Shown here: in pieces, positions 30,939 through 36,507 of the stretch
Numbering within the stretch: position 1 is the stretch's first letter
How the letters are laid out: the number at the start of each line of letters is the position of its first letter
Virus record (IMG/VR): IMGVR_UViG_3300037247_000622
Location: 1-37,573 of that record
Origin: a virus
Reading direction: 5' to 3' (one strand)
DNA: 37,573 bases
Program-made: the position numbers and the translations under genes
Notes under the pieces: model-generated
The model's input: the letters and a program-made list of their open reading frames with translations, nothing else
Told to the model about the DNA's origin: nothing
The model's database searches: none

Positions 30939-31371
30939 AGTACCTCCCGATAAACTCTATTGCTTCCTCCACTGTCTCGCAGTAGTGCGACACACACTCG
31001 TTGATGAAGGGATGGTTCCTCATGAACGTGTCCTCTTTATGGCACACGGCAACGACAGGCATCTTCATCTGCCATGCCCATCCTAGCTCCATGAGTGTGC
31101 CAGTGAGGGGGCGCGTGCTGCCCCACAGGTCAAAGTTGGCCAGCATCACATCGGCCTGAATGATGTCATTGTAGTCTCGTAGGATGATTGACTTGCTGTT
31201 TTGGTCGGGTGTACTGATGCCCCCATCCCTGCTCGTAGTCATGTCCTTACCGCGCAAGGGAGAGAGGCTGTCAATCCCCCAGCCCGCATCGAGCTTGAAT
31301 GCGGCATCCTCACGCCACTCCAGTGACTGTGGATGGTCGGTGCTAATCAGACCTGCTAGATAGACAATCAT
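30931..31371 (-). CDS. Nucleoside 2-deoxyribosyltransferase-like protein
   Basis: A 146-residue protein with a GGAGG site. VYLAGLIS at the N-terminus, DYNDIIQADVMLANF in the middle and RPLTGTLMELGWAWQMKMPVVAV in the second half match the deoxyribosyltransferase fold; the Glu in TLMELGWA is the expected nucleophile. The enzyme moves deoxyribose between bases. With the diphosphohydrolase-like gene next to it, it points to phage control of the nucleotide pool. Confidence 0.75.
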   Translation of the reverse strand: MIVYLAGLISTDHPQSLEWREDAAFKLDAGWGIDSLSPLRGKDMTTSRDGGISTPDQNSKSIILRDYNDIIQADVMLANFDLWGSTRPLTGTLMELGWAWQMKMPVVAVCHKEDTFMRNHPFINECVSHYCETVEEAIEFIGRYYA

Positions 31372-31601
31372 TATTCGCCTCCTTCCATCTGAGCGTCCAG
31401 CTTGTCGTCCAACTTACGCTGGTGTAGCTGGTCGCCTAATGTCAGCTTCATGTGGTCGTGCTTCTTCAGGTAGAGGATAGCCGAGTCGGCCATCAGGGAG
31501 TAGAAGTCCCGGCAACCTTGAACGCAGGAGTCCCATGCCTGAACAGGATGGTGCCTGTCATGCAGATACCGGGCTAACTTGAGCGTGATAGACTCTACCA
31601 T
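31371..31601 (-). CDS. Small helical protein
   Basis: A 76-residue protein whose ATG lies in the Trp-stop of the gene before it (ATATGGTAG). It is His- and Leu-rich, largely helical (ITLKLARYLHDRHHPVQAW; LGDQLHQRKLDDKLDAQ), with two Cys at about residues 26 and 30. Its stop overlaps the next ATG (TAATG). No family is recognised. Confidence 0.5.
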   Translation of the reverse strand: MVESITLKLARYLHDRHHPVQAWDSCVQGCRDFYSLMADSAILYLKKHDHMKLTLGDQLHQRKLDDKLDAQMEGGE

Positions 31602-31804
31602 ATTACCCCCAACTCCCGCCCATGATACTCACAGACGATCCAAGAATCCAGGTAGTGAGTATCAAGCATTTTTCTTGTTAGTCTTGAACAAATATCACAT
31701 TCACCTTTATCCCATTCCATGGTGTCTGCGACTGTAACCCCGACGGACGTTTCCGCTATCCGCTCCTGAATTCTCTTGTAAGTGGACGGAGCTAAATCTA
31801 CCAT
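31595..31804 (-). CDS. Zinc finger-like protein, Gly-x-x-Trp tail family (member 5)
   Basis: A 69-residue protein. CDIC (about residues 36-39) and CEYH (58-61) form a Cys3-His knuckle pair, and the end is GRELGVIW. Both its start and its end lie in Trp-stop overlaps, so it is coupled on both sides. The N-terminal 34 residues are helical and unlike other members. Confidence 0.65.
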   Translation of the reverse strand: MVDLAPSTYKRIQERIAETSVGVTVADTMEWDKGECDICSRLTRKMLDTHYLDSWIVCEYHGRELGVIW

Positions 31805-32118
31805 AGCCAGCCGTCCTTGCGTGCGTGGTCAATGCATAGCCGCACGTGCTCGACCTTTCGGGCATCCCACAACGCGTGGTGCAGCGTGTTGTAGAGACAG
31901 TTCATCGGATACAGCAAGTCACTCACATGGCCCGTAGTGACCTTCATAATCTCAAGGAGGAGCTTTTTATTTTTTGCGTAATCGCCAGTCTGTTCATCGG
32001 AGATAATACGTTCGCCGGTCATCTGATTGTTCACCAGCAGGATACGGCCCTGTTCCTGGCACCGCTTGTCGCCTAGGGCTTCCCACTCCTTGATGCGGTC
32101 ATGCCACGCTACTGCCAT
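31798..32118 (-). CDS. Gly-x-x-Trp tail protein with larger N-terminal domain (member 6)
   Basis: A 106-residue protein with AAGGAG before its ATG. The end (LCIDHARKDGWLW) matches the family, with Cys-x2-His in place. The usual first CxxC is absent; single Cys residues occur at about 20 and 74. The N-terminal 80 residues are helical (KNKKLLLEIMKVTTGHVSDLL). It may be a fusion of the tail with another domain. The function is unknown. Confidence 0.6.
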   Translation of the reverse strand: MAVAWHDRIKEWEALGDKRCQEQGRILLVNNQMTGERIISDEQTGDYAKNKKLLLEIMKVTTGHVSDLLYPMNCLYNTLHHALWDARKVEHVRLCIDHARKDGWLW

Positions 32119-32128
32119 GTCTGTCTCC

Positions 32129-32335
32129 TTACCATAACAGTCCTAACTCCCTAGCATGTTCCAAGCACAACCAGGATTCCCGGAGCCCACAAAAACTGCT
32201 GTTCCAATCACAAGCGTCACACATAGGGCCTTCACTTACAAGGAATAAAGGTTTCACCTTATAGTCAATCGGCAATTTCGATGTGCCAATGTGGTGCCTT
32301 GTCACGGTTTCTTTCGTCGAAGATTGCAAGGTCAT
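32129..32335 (-). CDS. Zinc finger-like protein, Gly-x-x-Trp tail family (member 7)
   Basis: Up to 68 residues. MCDAC and a later WLCLEHARELGLLW give the finger. It is close to member 8, sharing LP, KP and the WLC-x2-HARELG block. The start is uncertain: ATG 32335 has AAGGAG only one base away, and GTG 32305 lacks a site. Either way it begins inside the M15 peptidase gene. The end TGGTAAGGAG makes the ribosome-binding site of the gene at 32118. Confidence 0.6.
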   Translation of the reverse strand: MTLQSSTKETVTRHHIGTSKLPIDYKVKPLFLVSEGPMCDACDWNSSFCGLRESWLCLEHARELGLLW

Positions 32336-32588
32336 ACTCCTTTGCCAGATGCGCTAGTATCACATGGAACGTCAACTGGCCTAGCTCGGACTTGTCCCAC
32401 GAGCGGATGTCGATGGCCATGTTACGGTAGTGTCGGCTGGTGCGGCTGTGTCTACCGTCGTTGGCGCTCGTGACGACGAGAGGCTTGCCGAACAGCAGGT
32501 CATGGAACGACCCGGCCTTCTCCAACGCTAGTGCCAACTGAGGGTATAGCTTGTCAAGGTTCACACGGTCGCTCTTCTTACGCCACAT
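32265..32588 (-). CDS. M15-like peptidase (endolysin candidate)
   Basis: A 107-residue protein with GAGGAG upstream. VVTSANDGRHSRTSRHYRNMAIDI carries the first two zinc ligands (His53, Asp60) and PHWHIEI the third (His102, with His100). This HxxxxxxD ... HxH layout matches M15 peptidases, which cut cell-wall stem peptides. No signal peptide is seen, so release would need the holin at 5965. An endolysin inside the early leftward block, far from the holin, is unusual. Confidence 0.7.
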   Translation of the reverse strand: MWRKKSDRVNLDKLYPQLALALEKAGSFHDLLFGKPLVVTSANDGRHSRTSRHYRNMAIDIRSWDKSELGQLTFHVILAHLAKEYDLAIFDERNRDKAPHWHIEIAD

Positions 32589-32751
32589 GACTTATTCTCC
32601 TCTTCCTCGCTAGAGTCAGACGCCTTTCTACAGCGAGTATAGCAGCCAGAAGTGAGGCTTCCACTTCATAATACTTTTTCTGGGCTGCTTGGGCTCGGAG
32701 ATACTCTAACTGACGTGCCATAAGTCCTAAGCCTATAACTAGCTTCCTCAT
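32578..32751 (-). CDS. Small helical protein before the M15 peptidase
   Basis: A 57-residue protein with AGGAAAGG upstream; its ATG overlaps the previous TAA (TAATG). It is a long Ala/Leu/Arg-rich helix (MARQLEYLRAQAAQKKYYEVEASLLAAI) with a hydrophobic N-terminus. It overlaps the M15 gene by 11 bases. A role as a lysis partner or small membrane protein is possible but not supported by a motif. Confidence 0.5.
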   Translation of the reverse strand: MRKLVIGLGLMARQLEYLRAQAAQKKYYEVEASLLAAILAVERRLTLARKRRISHVA

Positions 32752-32975
32752 TAGCCTTTCCTCTCGATGGTGGCCTTCATAGCCACGTCGCCTACTTCCT
32801 TCAAGCACTTGCCGGAGCACACTAGGTAAGTCTCCGGCCCCTGCTCCGTGTCAGTGACGATGTTATACCAGCCCACCATCTGCTCTTTGACCTCCTGCTC
32901 CTGACCCGTCAGCTCTACCTGCTTCTTGGTCGTGCAGATGTCACACACCAGCTCTAACCACCTCTTCAACGCCAT
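32751..32975 (-). CDS. Zinc finger-like protein related to the Trp-tail group
   Basis: A 74-residue protein; ATG at 32975 follows AAGGAG. CDIC (residues 11-14) and CSGKC (about 54-58) form the knuckles, and the sequence ends GDVAMKATIERKG, without the Gly-x-x-Trp tail. The N-terminal knuckle is like that of the Trp-tail members, so it may be a relative that lost or never had the tail. Confidence 0.6.
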   Translation of the reverse strand: MALKRWLELVCDICTTKKQVELTGQEQEVKEQMVGWYNIVTDTEQGPETYLVCSGKCLKEVGDVAMKATIERKG

Positions 32976-32985
32976 GTTAATCTCC

Positions 32986-33168
32986 TTACCAGTCATATAT
33001 CTTGTACGCCTTGCTGCACTTTGGACAAGTAACTACGATTCCACCATGCGTTCCGCAGGATTCACAATCACTGGATGAAGCTGACATACCGTAGAGCAGG
33101 TTCACTTCCCCCCAGCCACATTTAGGGCACTTCATCCTCAGTCGAACTTCCTTTGGTTTCTTCGCCAT
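32986..33168 (-). CDS. Double zinc-ribbon protein
   Basis: A 60-residue protein. CPKC (residues 14-17), CESC (35-38) and CPKC (49-52) give three Cys pairs, with GW and SKAYKIYDW afterwards. It ends in Trp, and TGGTAAGGAG again forms the next ribosome-binding site, but the Gly four from the end is absent. A nucleic-acid-binding ribbon is likely. Confidence 0.6.
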   Translation of the reverse strand: MAKKPKEVRLRMKCPKCGWGEVNLLYGMSASSSDCESCGTHGGIVVTCPKCSKAYKIYDW

Positions 33169-33183
33169 AAGTCACCCCGATGG

Positions 33184-33786
33184 TTACTTGCTACCATACT
33201 CGTCGATGCGCGGGATGAACTTGCGTAGCTTGCCGACCAACTGTTCGAGTTTGACTACGTCTACGATGCAGTGCTCCACCACTTCGTCCATCGCCCTGCG
33301 CTGTTCTTTGCCCGTGGCCAGCAGGGCACGCAGCCACATGTGCCCCTCCACACTGGACTTGGAACCCAAGCCGAAGTGTTGGAGGATGCGAGCGAGGCTG
33401 TTCCATGAGAAGCGCAGGTGCTTGCGCGCTATCGTCACGGGGTCAATCATCTTGCAGCGCGGGTTGACTATCACCCCACCAGTACCACCCGACAGCCCAC
33501 TGAAGGCGCGGGTGTTGAGGAAGGGCCGGTCGAACCGCAGCCCGTTATGGGCTATAAGCACATCATGCTTGTTCAGCTCGACGATGATGTCCTTCACCAG
33601 CCCAGAGTCATCATACTTATTGCCCTTCTTCCATGCCGCGTAGTTGTCGCCCCTGAAGATGATGGGCTTCTTGCCTACCTGCTTCACCACCGCGCAGAGT
33701 ACCCGACCGAAGTCGGCACTGAGGTTTGAGGTCTCAATGTCAAATGTGGCGATAGAAATTACTTCTTCTTGCTGTCGCTTTGCCAT
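33184..33786 (-). CDS. DnaQ/RNase H-fold 3'-5' exonuclease
   Basis: A 200-residue protein with TAAGGAG in front. ATFDIETSNL holds Asp16 and Glu18, IAHNGLRFDRPFL holds Asp86, and HCIVDVVKL holds Asp176. These are the acidic residues of DEDD exonucleases of the RNase_H_2 type. The polymerase fusion has its own exonuclease domain, so this may act in recombination, DNA turnover or processing of ends. It lies in the early block between zinc finger-like genes. Confidence 0.75.
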   Translation of the reverse strand: MAKRQQEEVISIATFDIETSNLSADFGRVLCAVVKQVGKKPIIFRGDNYAAWKKGNKYDDSGLVKDIIVELNKHDVLIAHNGLRFDRPFLNTRAFSGLSGGTGGVIVNPRCKMIDPVTIARKHLRFSWNSLARILQHFGLGSKSSVEGHMWLRALLATGKEQRRAMDEVVEHCIVDVVKLEQLVGKLRKFIPRIDEYGSK

Positions 33787-33795
33787 GTTATCTCC

Positions 33796-33969
33796 TTACC
33801 ATAAGTGGCCTAACTCTCTTGCGTGCTTCTCGCACAACCAGATATTCGCATTCTTTCTAAAGTTCCCATACCAGTTGCAGATGTCACAATAACTCTCATC
33901 CTCTGCGGCGGTGTAAGGTTTCTCAAGATGGCCCGCCGGTAAATCTACAATGGCGATGGGGCTCATCAT
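33796..33969 (-). CDS. Zinc finger-like protein, Gly-x-x-Trp tail family (member 8)
   Basis: A 57-residue protein, below usual gene-finder size. ATG 33969 (or the next codon) follows AAGGTAGAG. CDIC (residues 28-31) and WLCEKHARELGHLW at the end give a full member, closest to member 7. TTA TGG TAA GGA G ends the gene and forms the binding site of the exonuclease gene. Confidence 0.65.
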   Translation of the reverse strand: MMSPIAIVDLPAGHLEKPYTAAEDESYCDICNWYGNFRKNANIWLCEKHARELGHLW

Positions 33970-33971
33970 CT

Positions 33972-34124
33972 CTACCTTCCTAATGCTTTGTTTGCTTGCT
34001 GCTTAGTAAGTCCCGTCCGCATGAGTGCCTTCTCCATGTAGTCTCTACCCATGCAGTCGGCCTCCATCGTCTGGACTAGAATCTGTACGAGCACGGACTC
34101 CAGCAGTGTCAGTGGTTTAGCCAT
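33972..34124 (-). CDS. Small helical protein, 50 residues
   Basis: A short gene with GAAGGAG before its ATG, overlapping the previous stop by eight bases (ATGGCTAA). It is predicted to be two helices: LTLLESVLVQILVQTMEA and then YMEKALMRTGLTKQQANKAL, with one Cys. The second half could be a small helix-turn-helix. No family is recognised. Confidence 0.5.
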   Translation of the reverse strand: MAKPLTLLESVLVQILVQTMEADCMGRDYMEKALMRTGLTKQQANKALGR

Positions 34125-34386
34125 CTTCGTCTCCTTCCAACTGGTCTAGTATCTTGTCAAGGTTCTGATGAGAGCGGAGGATGCGGAGGGCCGACTTGGC
34201 TCGCCTCGCAGTCAGTTGGGCTGCCACTTTGGGACTTACGCCAGACCAACGACTGATGTTCTGGAAGTCCCGCGACGCTATCCATGTGCTCCGGTCAGGT
34301 TCATGGAGATGCGCGAGACTATCCAACAGCACTACCAGCCACAGTCTCTGTTCATTACCTGCCACTCCGCGTCCTCTCTCTCTCAA
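34117..34386 (-). CDS. Basic helical protein, possible DNA binder
   Basis: Up to 89 residues with a TTG start at 34386. A good AAAGGAG lies 16 to 22 bases upstream, before a five-codon ATG frame (M-L-V-R-V) whose stop overlaps the TTG. That small frame may couple translation. Residues about 35-80 (WIASRDFQNISRWSGVSPKVAAQLTARRAKSAL) resemble a helix-turn-helix. The end is acidic (EGDEDG). Confidence 0.45.
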   Translation of the reverse strand: MRERGRGVAGNEQRLWLVVLLDSLAHLHEPDRSTWIASRDFQNISRWSGVSPKVAAQLTARRAKSALRILRSHQNLDKILDQLEGDEDG

Positions 34387-34442
34387 ACTCTGACTAGCAT
34401 TTTACTCCTTTATCCTGTCCGGCCAGGGGGCATTGCTTCCGT

Positions 34443-34458
34443 CTCAGTGGCCACTGAG
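34443..34458. repeat. Perfect 16-bp palindrome
   Basis: CTCAGTGG joined directly to CCACTGAG. A dimeric protein site is the usual reading. It lies 57 bases before the coding start at 34386. Confidence 0.7.
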
Positions 34459-34492
34459 GGAGTTACCCTGCTAGTCATAACTATAATAGCGA

Positions 34493-34525
34493 GCCCCTGC
34501 CTGCTCTCAGGTCATTGACAGGGGC
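34493..34525. repeat. Inverted repeat with 12-mer in loop
   Basis: GCCCCTG (34493-34499) and CAGGGGC (34519-34525) enclose 19 bases that contain copy 5 of the 12-mer. The only intergenic copy thus sits at the tip of a possible hairpin or cruciform. Confidence 0.55.
34501..34512 (+). repeat. Repeated 12-mer, copy 5
   Basis: CTGCTCTCAGGT in a non-coding stretch, on the + strand although all nearby genes run left. Its presence outside genes rules out a protein-level explanation for the repeat. Confidence 0.75.
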
Positions 34526-34567
34526 CAGTTGGGTTGGTTCCGGGTAAACCATAACCTCCCAACTACC

Positions 34568-34611
34568 CTCACACCTATACTGCCTCAATCAAGAGTGTAG
34601 TTAGGTGCGAG
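34568..34611 (-). terminator. Long hairpin at the 3' end of the ssDNA-binding gene
   Basis: CTCACACCTA (34568-34577) pairs with TAGGTGCGAG (34602-34611) over ten base pairs (one mismatch or wobble, depending on strand), and after a one-base bulge five more pairs can form. The stop codon at 34601-34603 lies in the stem. No T-run follows on the minus strand, so it may protect or process the message, or act with Rho, rather than end it alone. Confidence 0.4.
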
Positions 34612-35029
34612 GGGTGAAGAAGTAACTGACTTCGAGTCGTGACGCATCGTCCTTCTGGAGCTTCGTACCGAAACCGACCATGCGGCCAGTCAAGGCGTTG
34701 AAGTCCATGTCGCCTTCGGTGATGCCAGCGCCAGTGAACAGACCGCGCATCAACTTACGGACGTTGATGTTATAGCTTATCTGTTCGTTGGTGGTGGTGG
34801 CGGTGAAACCGGGCTGGAGCCACTCAGGCTTGATGTTGATACGTGCGTAGAAGGTGCGGTCAGACTGGTCAGTATCCTTCAACCGATAGGCTAGAGGGAT
34901 AGTTACCTGTGTGTAGCCGTTCCTGACTTCGCGGGATTCGACCTCGCCTATCCTGCCGAGCGCCTTAAATGCGAAGGCTTCCGGCTTGGGCACATCCTCG
35001 ACTCTGATATTGCTGACTAGCGTGTTCAT
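34601..35029 (-). CDS. ssDNA-binding protein candidate
   Basis: A 142-residue protein with GAGGAG before its ATG and a strong promoter just upstream. Strand-rich segments (GYTQVTIPLAYRL; RTFYARINIKPEWL) and a C-terminal LTGRMVGFGTKLQKDD...LEVSYFFTPR suit an OB-fold ssDNA-binding protein of phage type. It has its own promoter and a 3' hairpin, in line with high output during replication. I infer the function from pattern and context. Confidence 0.6.
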   Translation of the reverse strand: MNTLVSNIRVEDVPKPEAFAFKALGRIGEVESREVRNGYTQVTIPLAYRLKDTDQSDRTFYARINIKPEWLQPGFTATTTNEQISYNINVRKLMRGLFTGAGITEGDMDFNALTGRMVGFGTKLQKDDASRLEVSYFFTPRT

Positions 35030-35069
35030 GTGTTGTTGTCTCCTCGTTTTGTATTCGACTTACGAGGGC

Positions 35070-35098
35070 ATTTTACCACACGCCGTGCTGAAAGTCAA
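35070..35098 (-). promoter_or_regulatory. Promoter of the ssDNA-binding gene
   Basis: On the minus strand: TTGACT (35098-35093), a 17-base spacer ending in TGTGG, and TAAAAT (35075-35070). It shares the TGTGG-TA block with three other promoters. It lies between the stop of the gene at 35109 and the ssDNA-binding gene. Confidence 0.65.
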
Positions 35099-35108
35099 GT
35101 TCTTTCGC

Positions 35109-35318
35109 TCACCACAAAACCCCCGCCTCCCTAGCATGAGCCTCGCAGAGATAGGGTTGCTGTTTATCTCGTGTCCACCCTTTGATTAGTCTGCCTAATT
35201 GCTTAGGTTTTGTCGCATTATCGCCACAAATATCACACAGGAAACCTGTTTCGGCAAGGAAGCTACCATTGAAGCTCATAAGGTAGCCTTTTATTAAAAT
35301 CATCTGTCGCTTGGTCAT
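35109..35318 (-). CDS. Zinc finger-like protein, Gly-x-x-Trp tail family (member 9)
   Basis: A 69-residue protein; ATG 35318 overlaps the previous stop (ATGA). CDIC (about residues 28-31) and CEAH (57-60) form the knuckles, and the end is AREAGVLW. After its TGG TGA comes a promoter, not a coupled gene, and no ATG is hidden in its end. The conserved Trp is therefore not a by-product of gene overlap. Confidence 0.65.
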   Translation of the reverse strand: MTKRQMILIKGYLMSFNGSFLAETGFLCDICGDNATKPKQLGRLIKGWTRDKQQPYLCEAHAREAGVLW

Positions 35319-35575
35319 GGTAGTCTCTCGATGCGCTTGATGCAGACGCGAGGGATGAACATACACCCTCCGTACTGCTGACCGTCAGTGGACTTGCTGC
35401 TATAGAGAAGGACGCCTGCCTTGACTCGCTTGTAGACTAGGGCTTCGGTGATGACTAAGGAGTTGAGGCCAAGGGCCTCCAACTCTTCAGGAGCATGCCA
35501 GTCTGCTCGGTTCTGTGCGTCTATCCATGTGACACGGACGCGCATGGTTGGTTCTAGCTCTTTGTACTTTACCAT
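35315..35575 (-). CDS. Small SH3-like/beta-barrel protein
   Basis: An 86-residue protein; ATG 35575 lies in the Trp-stop of the gene before it. MRVRVTWIDAQNRADWHAPEELEALGLN, then SLVITEALVYKR, GVLLYSSKS and MFIPRVCIKRIERL follow the strand pattern of small phage barrel proteins often called SH3-like. Its partner is unknown. Confidence 0.55.
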   Translation of the reverse strand: MVKYKELEPTMRVRVTWIDAQNRADWHAPEELEALGLNSLVITEALVYKRVKAGVLLYSSKSTDGQQYGGCMFIPRVCIKRIERLP

Positions 35576-35775
35576 AGCAACCCCTCCCGGTGACAGCACT
35601 CTCGACACCAAGCCTCGCCAGGCGCGCCCATGCCCTTGCCTAGAATCCACCAACGCGGCTCCTCGAATTGCGTGTCACATTGGTCGCAGGCTTTGTTCCT
35701 CAATTCCAGGCGACCCTTTATTCGTAGACCTCTAGGCGTATCTGGACTACCTTGTTCTTGATGCGAAATTGGCAT
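35569..35775 (-). CDS. Zinc finger-like protein, Gly-x-x-Trp tail family (member 10)
   Basis: Up to 68 residues. CDQC (about residues 30-33) and CRECC (56-60) form the knuckles; the end is HREGLLW. The ATG at 35775 lies 58 bases inside the preceding gene and has only a distant GGAG, so a shorter start such as TTG just before NKACDQC is possible. The Trp-stop provides the ATG of the gene at 35575. Confidence 0.55.
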   Translation of the reverse strand: MPISHQEQGSPDTPRGLRIKGRLELRNKACDQCDTQFEEPRWWILGKGMGAPGEAWCRECCHREGLLW

Positions 35776-36125
35776 TTGTATTTACTCACTCCGTTAATGC
35801 CCATCCAATACTTTGGGCGCTCTTCTCTCCAAGTTAGCATGAAGGAGATGCGGATAGGACTAAAGATGTTTGAGGGGGGAATCATAATCTTGAGAACAGG
35901 ATGGGGGTCGGCCATGAGGTTCCAGTCTAGTATCTGACAGGCATACTCATGCACGCCATCGTCGCGCCAGATGCCGATGTTCTTTAGTACTGTATCGAAG
36001 GGCACCCACTTCCTGTGGCTCTTCCCTGTGTCTTGCATGTGGCTCTCTTTCGGCTCGTCCTGCGCCGCCACACCCATAGCTAGGACTAGACAACTAATCA
36101 ACGTCAAGTATTTCAAGCGATACAT
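35718..36125 (-). CDS. Exported protein with signal peptide
   Basis: A 135-residue protein with AAGGAG before its ATG. Residues 1-22 form a signal peptide (basic start, YLTLISCLVLAMGVAAQ). The mature part is alpha/beta with Trp-rich stretches (LTWREERPKYWMGINGV) and basic ends. It overlaps the RlpA-like gene, which is also exported, so both may act in the envelope. Confidence 0.55.
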   Translation of the reverse strand: MYRLKYLTLISCLVLAMGVAAQDEPKESHMQDTGKSHRKWVPFDTVLKNIGIWRDDGVHEYACQILDWNLMADPHPVLKIMIPPSNIFSPIRISFMLTWREERPKYWMGINGVSKYKCQFRIKNKVVQIRLEVYE

Positions 36126-36507
36126 AGGTCACTCCTTGTTCTTTGAAGCCTAACTCCTCAGCCACTCTCTCACTCACATCCACTATGCGCCGCTGCTTAC
36201 ATGAGTAGTAGTACGAGCCGACGTACTCACAGTATGGCCCTCGGTCTGTTACGCGGACGGTAACACGTCGTTGAGTATCACGGCGAGTAAGGCGAAGAAG
36301 ACTATTAAAGGGAAGAGTAGGATGGGCCACGGTGAAGTCACGGCCAGTGAAAATGTCACCCCCAGCAGTAAGCCTTCCAACATACCACGTACCATACCAC
36401 GATGCCAAGCCATGTTCAATCTCCTTCCACTTAGGTTCTTCGATAGGCGGTAGTGTGCCGCCTGTGTGAGGCAGCAACATGAGTAGCAGTACCAAGCGCC
36501 TTACCAT
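36094..36507 (-). CDS. RlpA-like lytic transglycosylase/DPBB protein
   Basis: A 137-residue protein; ATG 36507 lies in the Trp-stop of the gene before it. A signal-like hydrophobic N-terminus (RRLVLLLMLLPHTGG) precedes the double-psi barrel: GLASWYG (residues 33-39), GRLTAGGDIFTG, TVAHPTLPFNSLLRL, VRVTDRGPY (84-92) and VDVSERVAEELGF. DRGPY holds the Asp essential in bacterial RlpA. The usual Glu of TASGE is Asp here. Bacterial RlpA cuts bare glycan strands in the wall; a phage copy may help lysis or remodel the host wall. Confidence 0.75.
   Translation of the reverse strand: MVRRLVLLLMLLPHTGGTLPPIEEPKWKEIEHGLASWYGTWYVGRLTAGGDIFTGRDFTVAHPTLPFNSLLRLTRRDTQRRVTVRVTDRGPYCEYVGSYYYSCKQRRIVDVSERVAEELGFKEQGVTYVSLEILDVD

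Larger units (their letters stand above)
34387..34600. promoter_or_regulatory. Intergenic control region of the early block
   Basis: This is the longest gene-free stretch in the leftward block. It holds a perfect 16-base palindrome (CTCAGTGGCCACTGAG, 34443-34458). A GCCCCTG/CAGGGGC inverted repeat (34493-34525) has 12-mer copy 5 in its loop. A long hairpin (34568-34611) covers the ssDNA-binding gene's stop. No T-run follows any of the stems on the minus strand, so they are not simple terminators. The region may act as an operator, a processing site or an origin. Confidence 0.5.

Noticed and set aside
33188-33643. A 151-residue open frame on the + strand
   Set aside because: Antisense to the 3'-5' exonuclease gene, whose catalytic residues are clear; the product is Ser/Arg/Pro-rich as expected for a shadow.
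34481-34487. A + strand TATAAT as promoter
   Set aside because: No -35 match at a suitable distance, and no + strand gene follows.
34168-34518. A 116-residue open frame on the + strand
   Set aside because: It crosses the intergenic palindromes and lies antisense to a small gene; no ribosome-binding site, and all neighbours run left.
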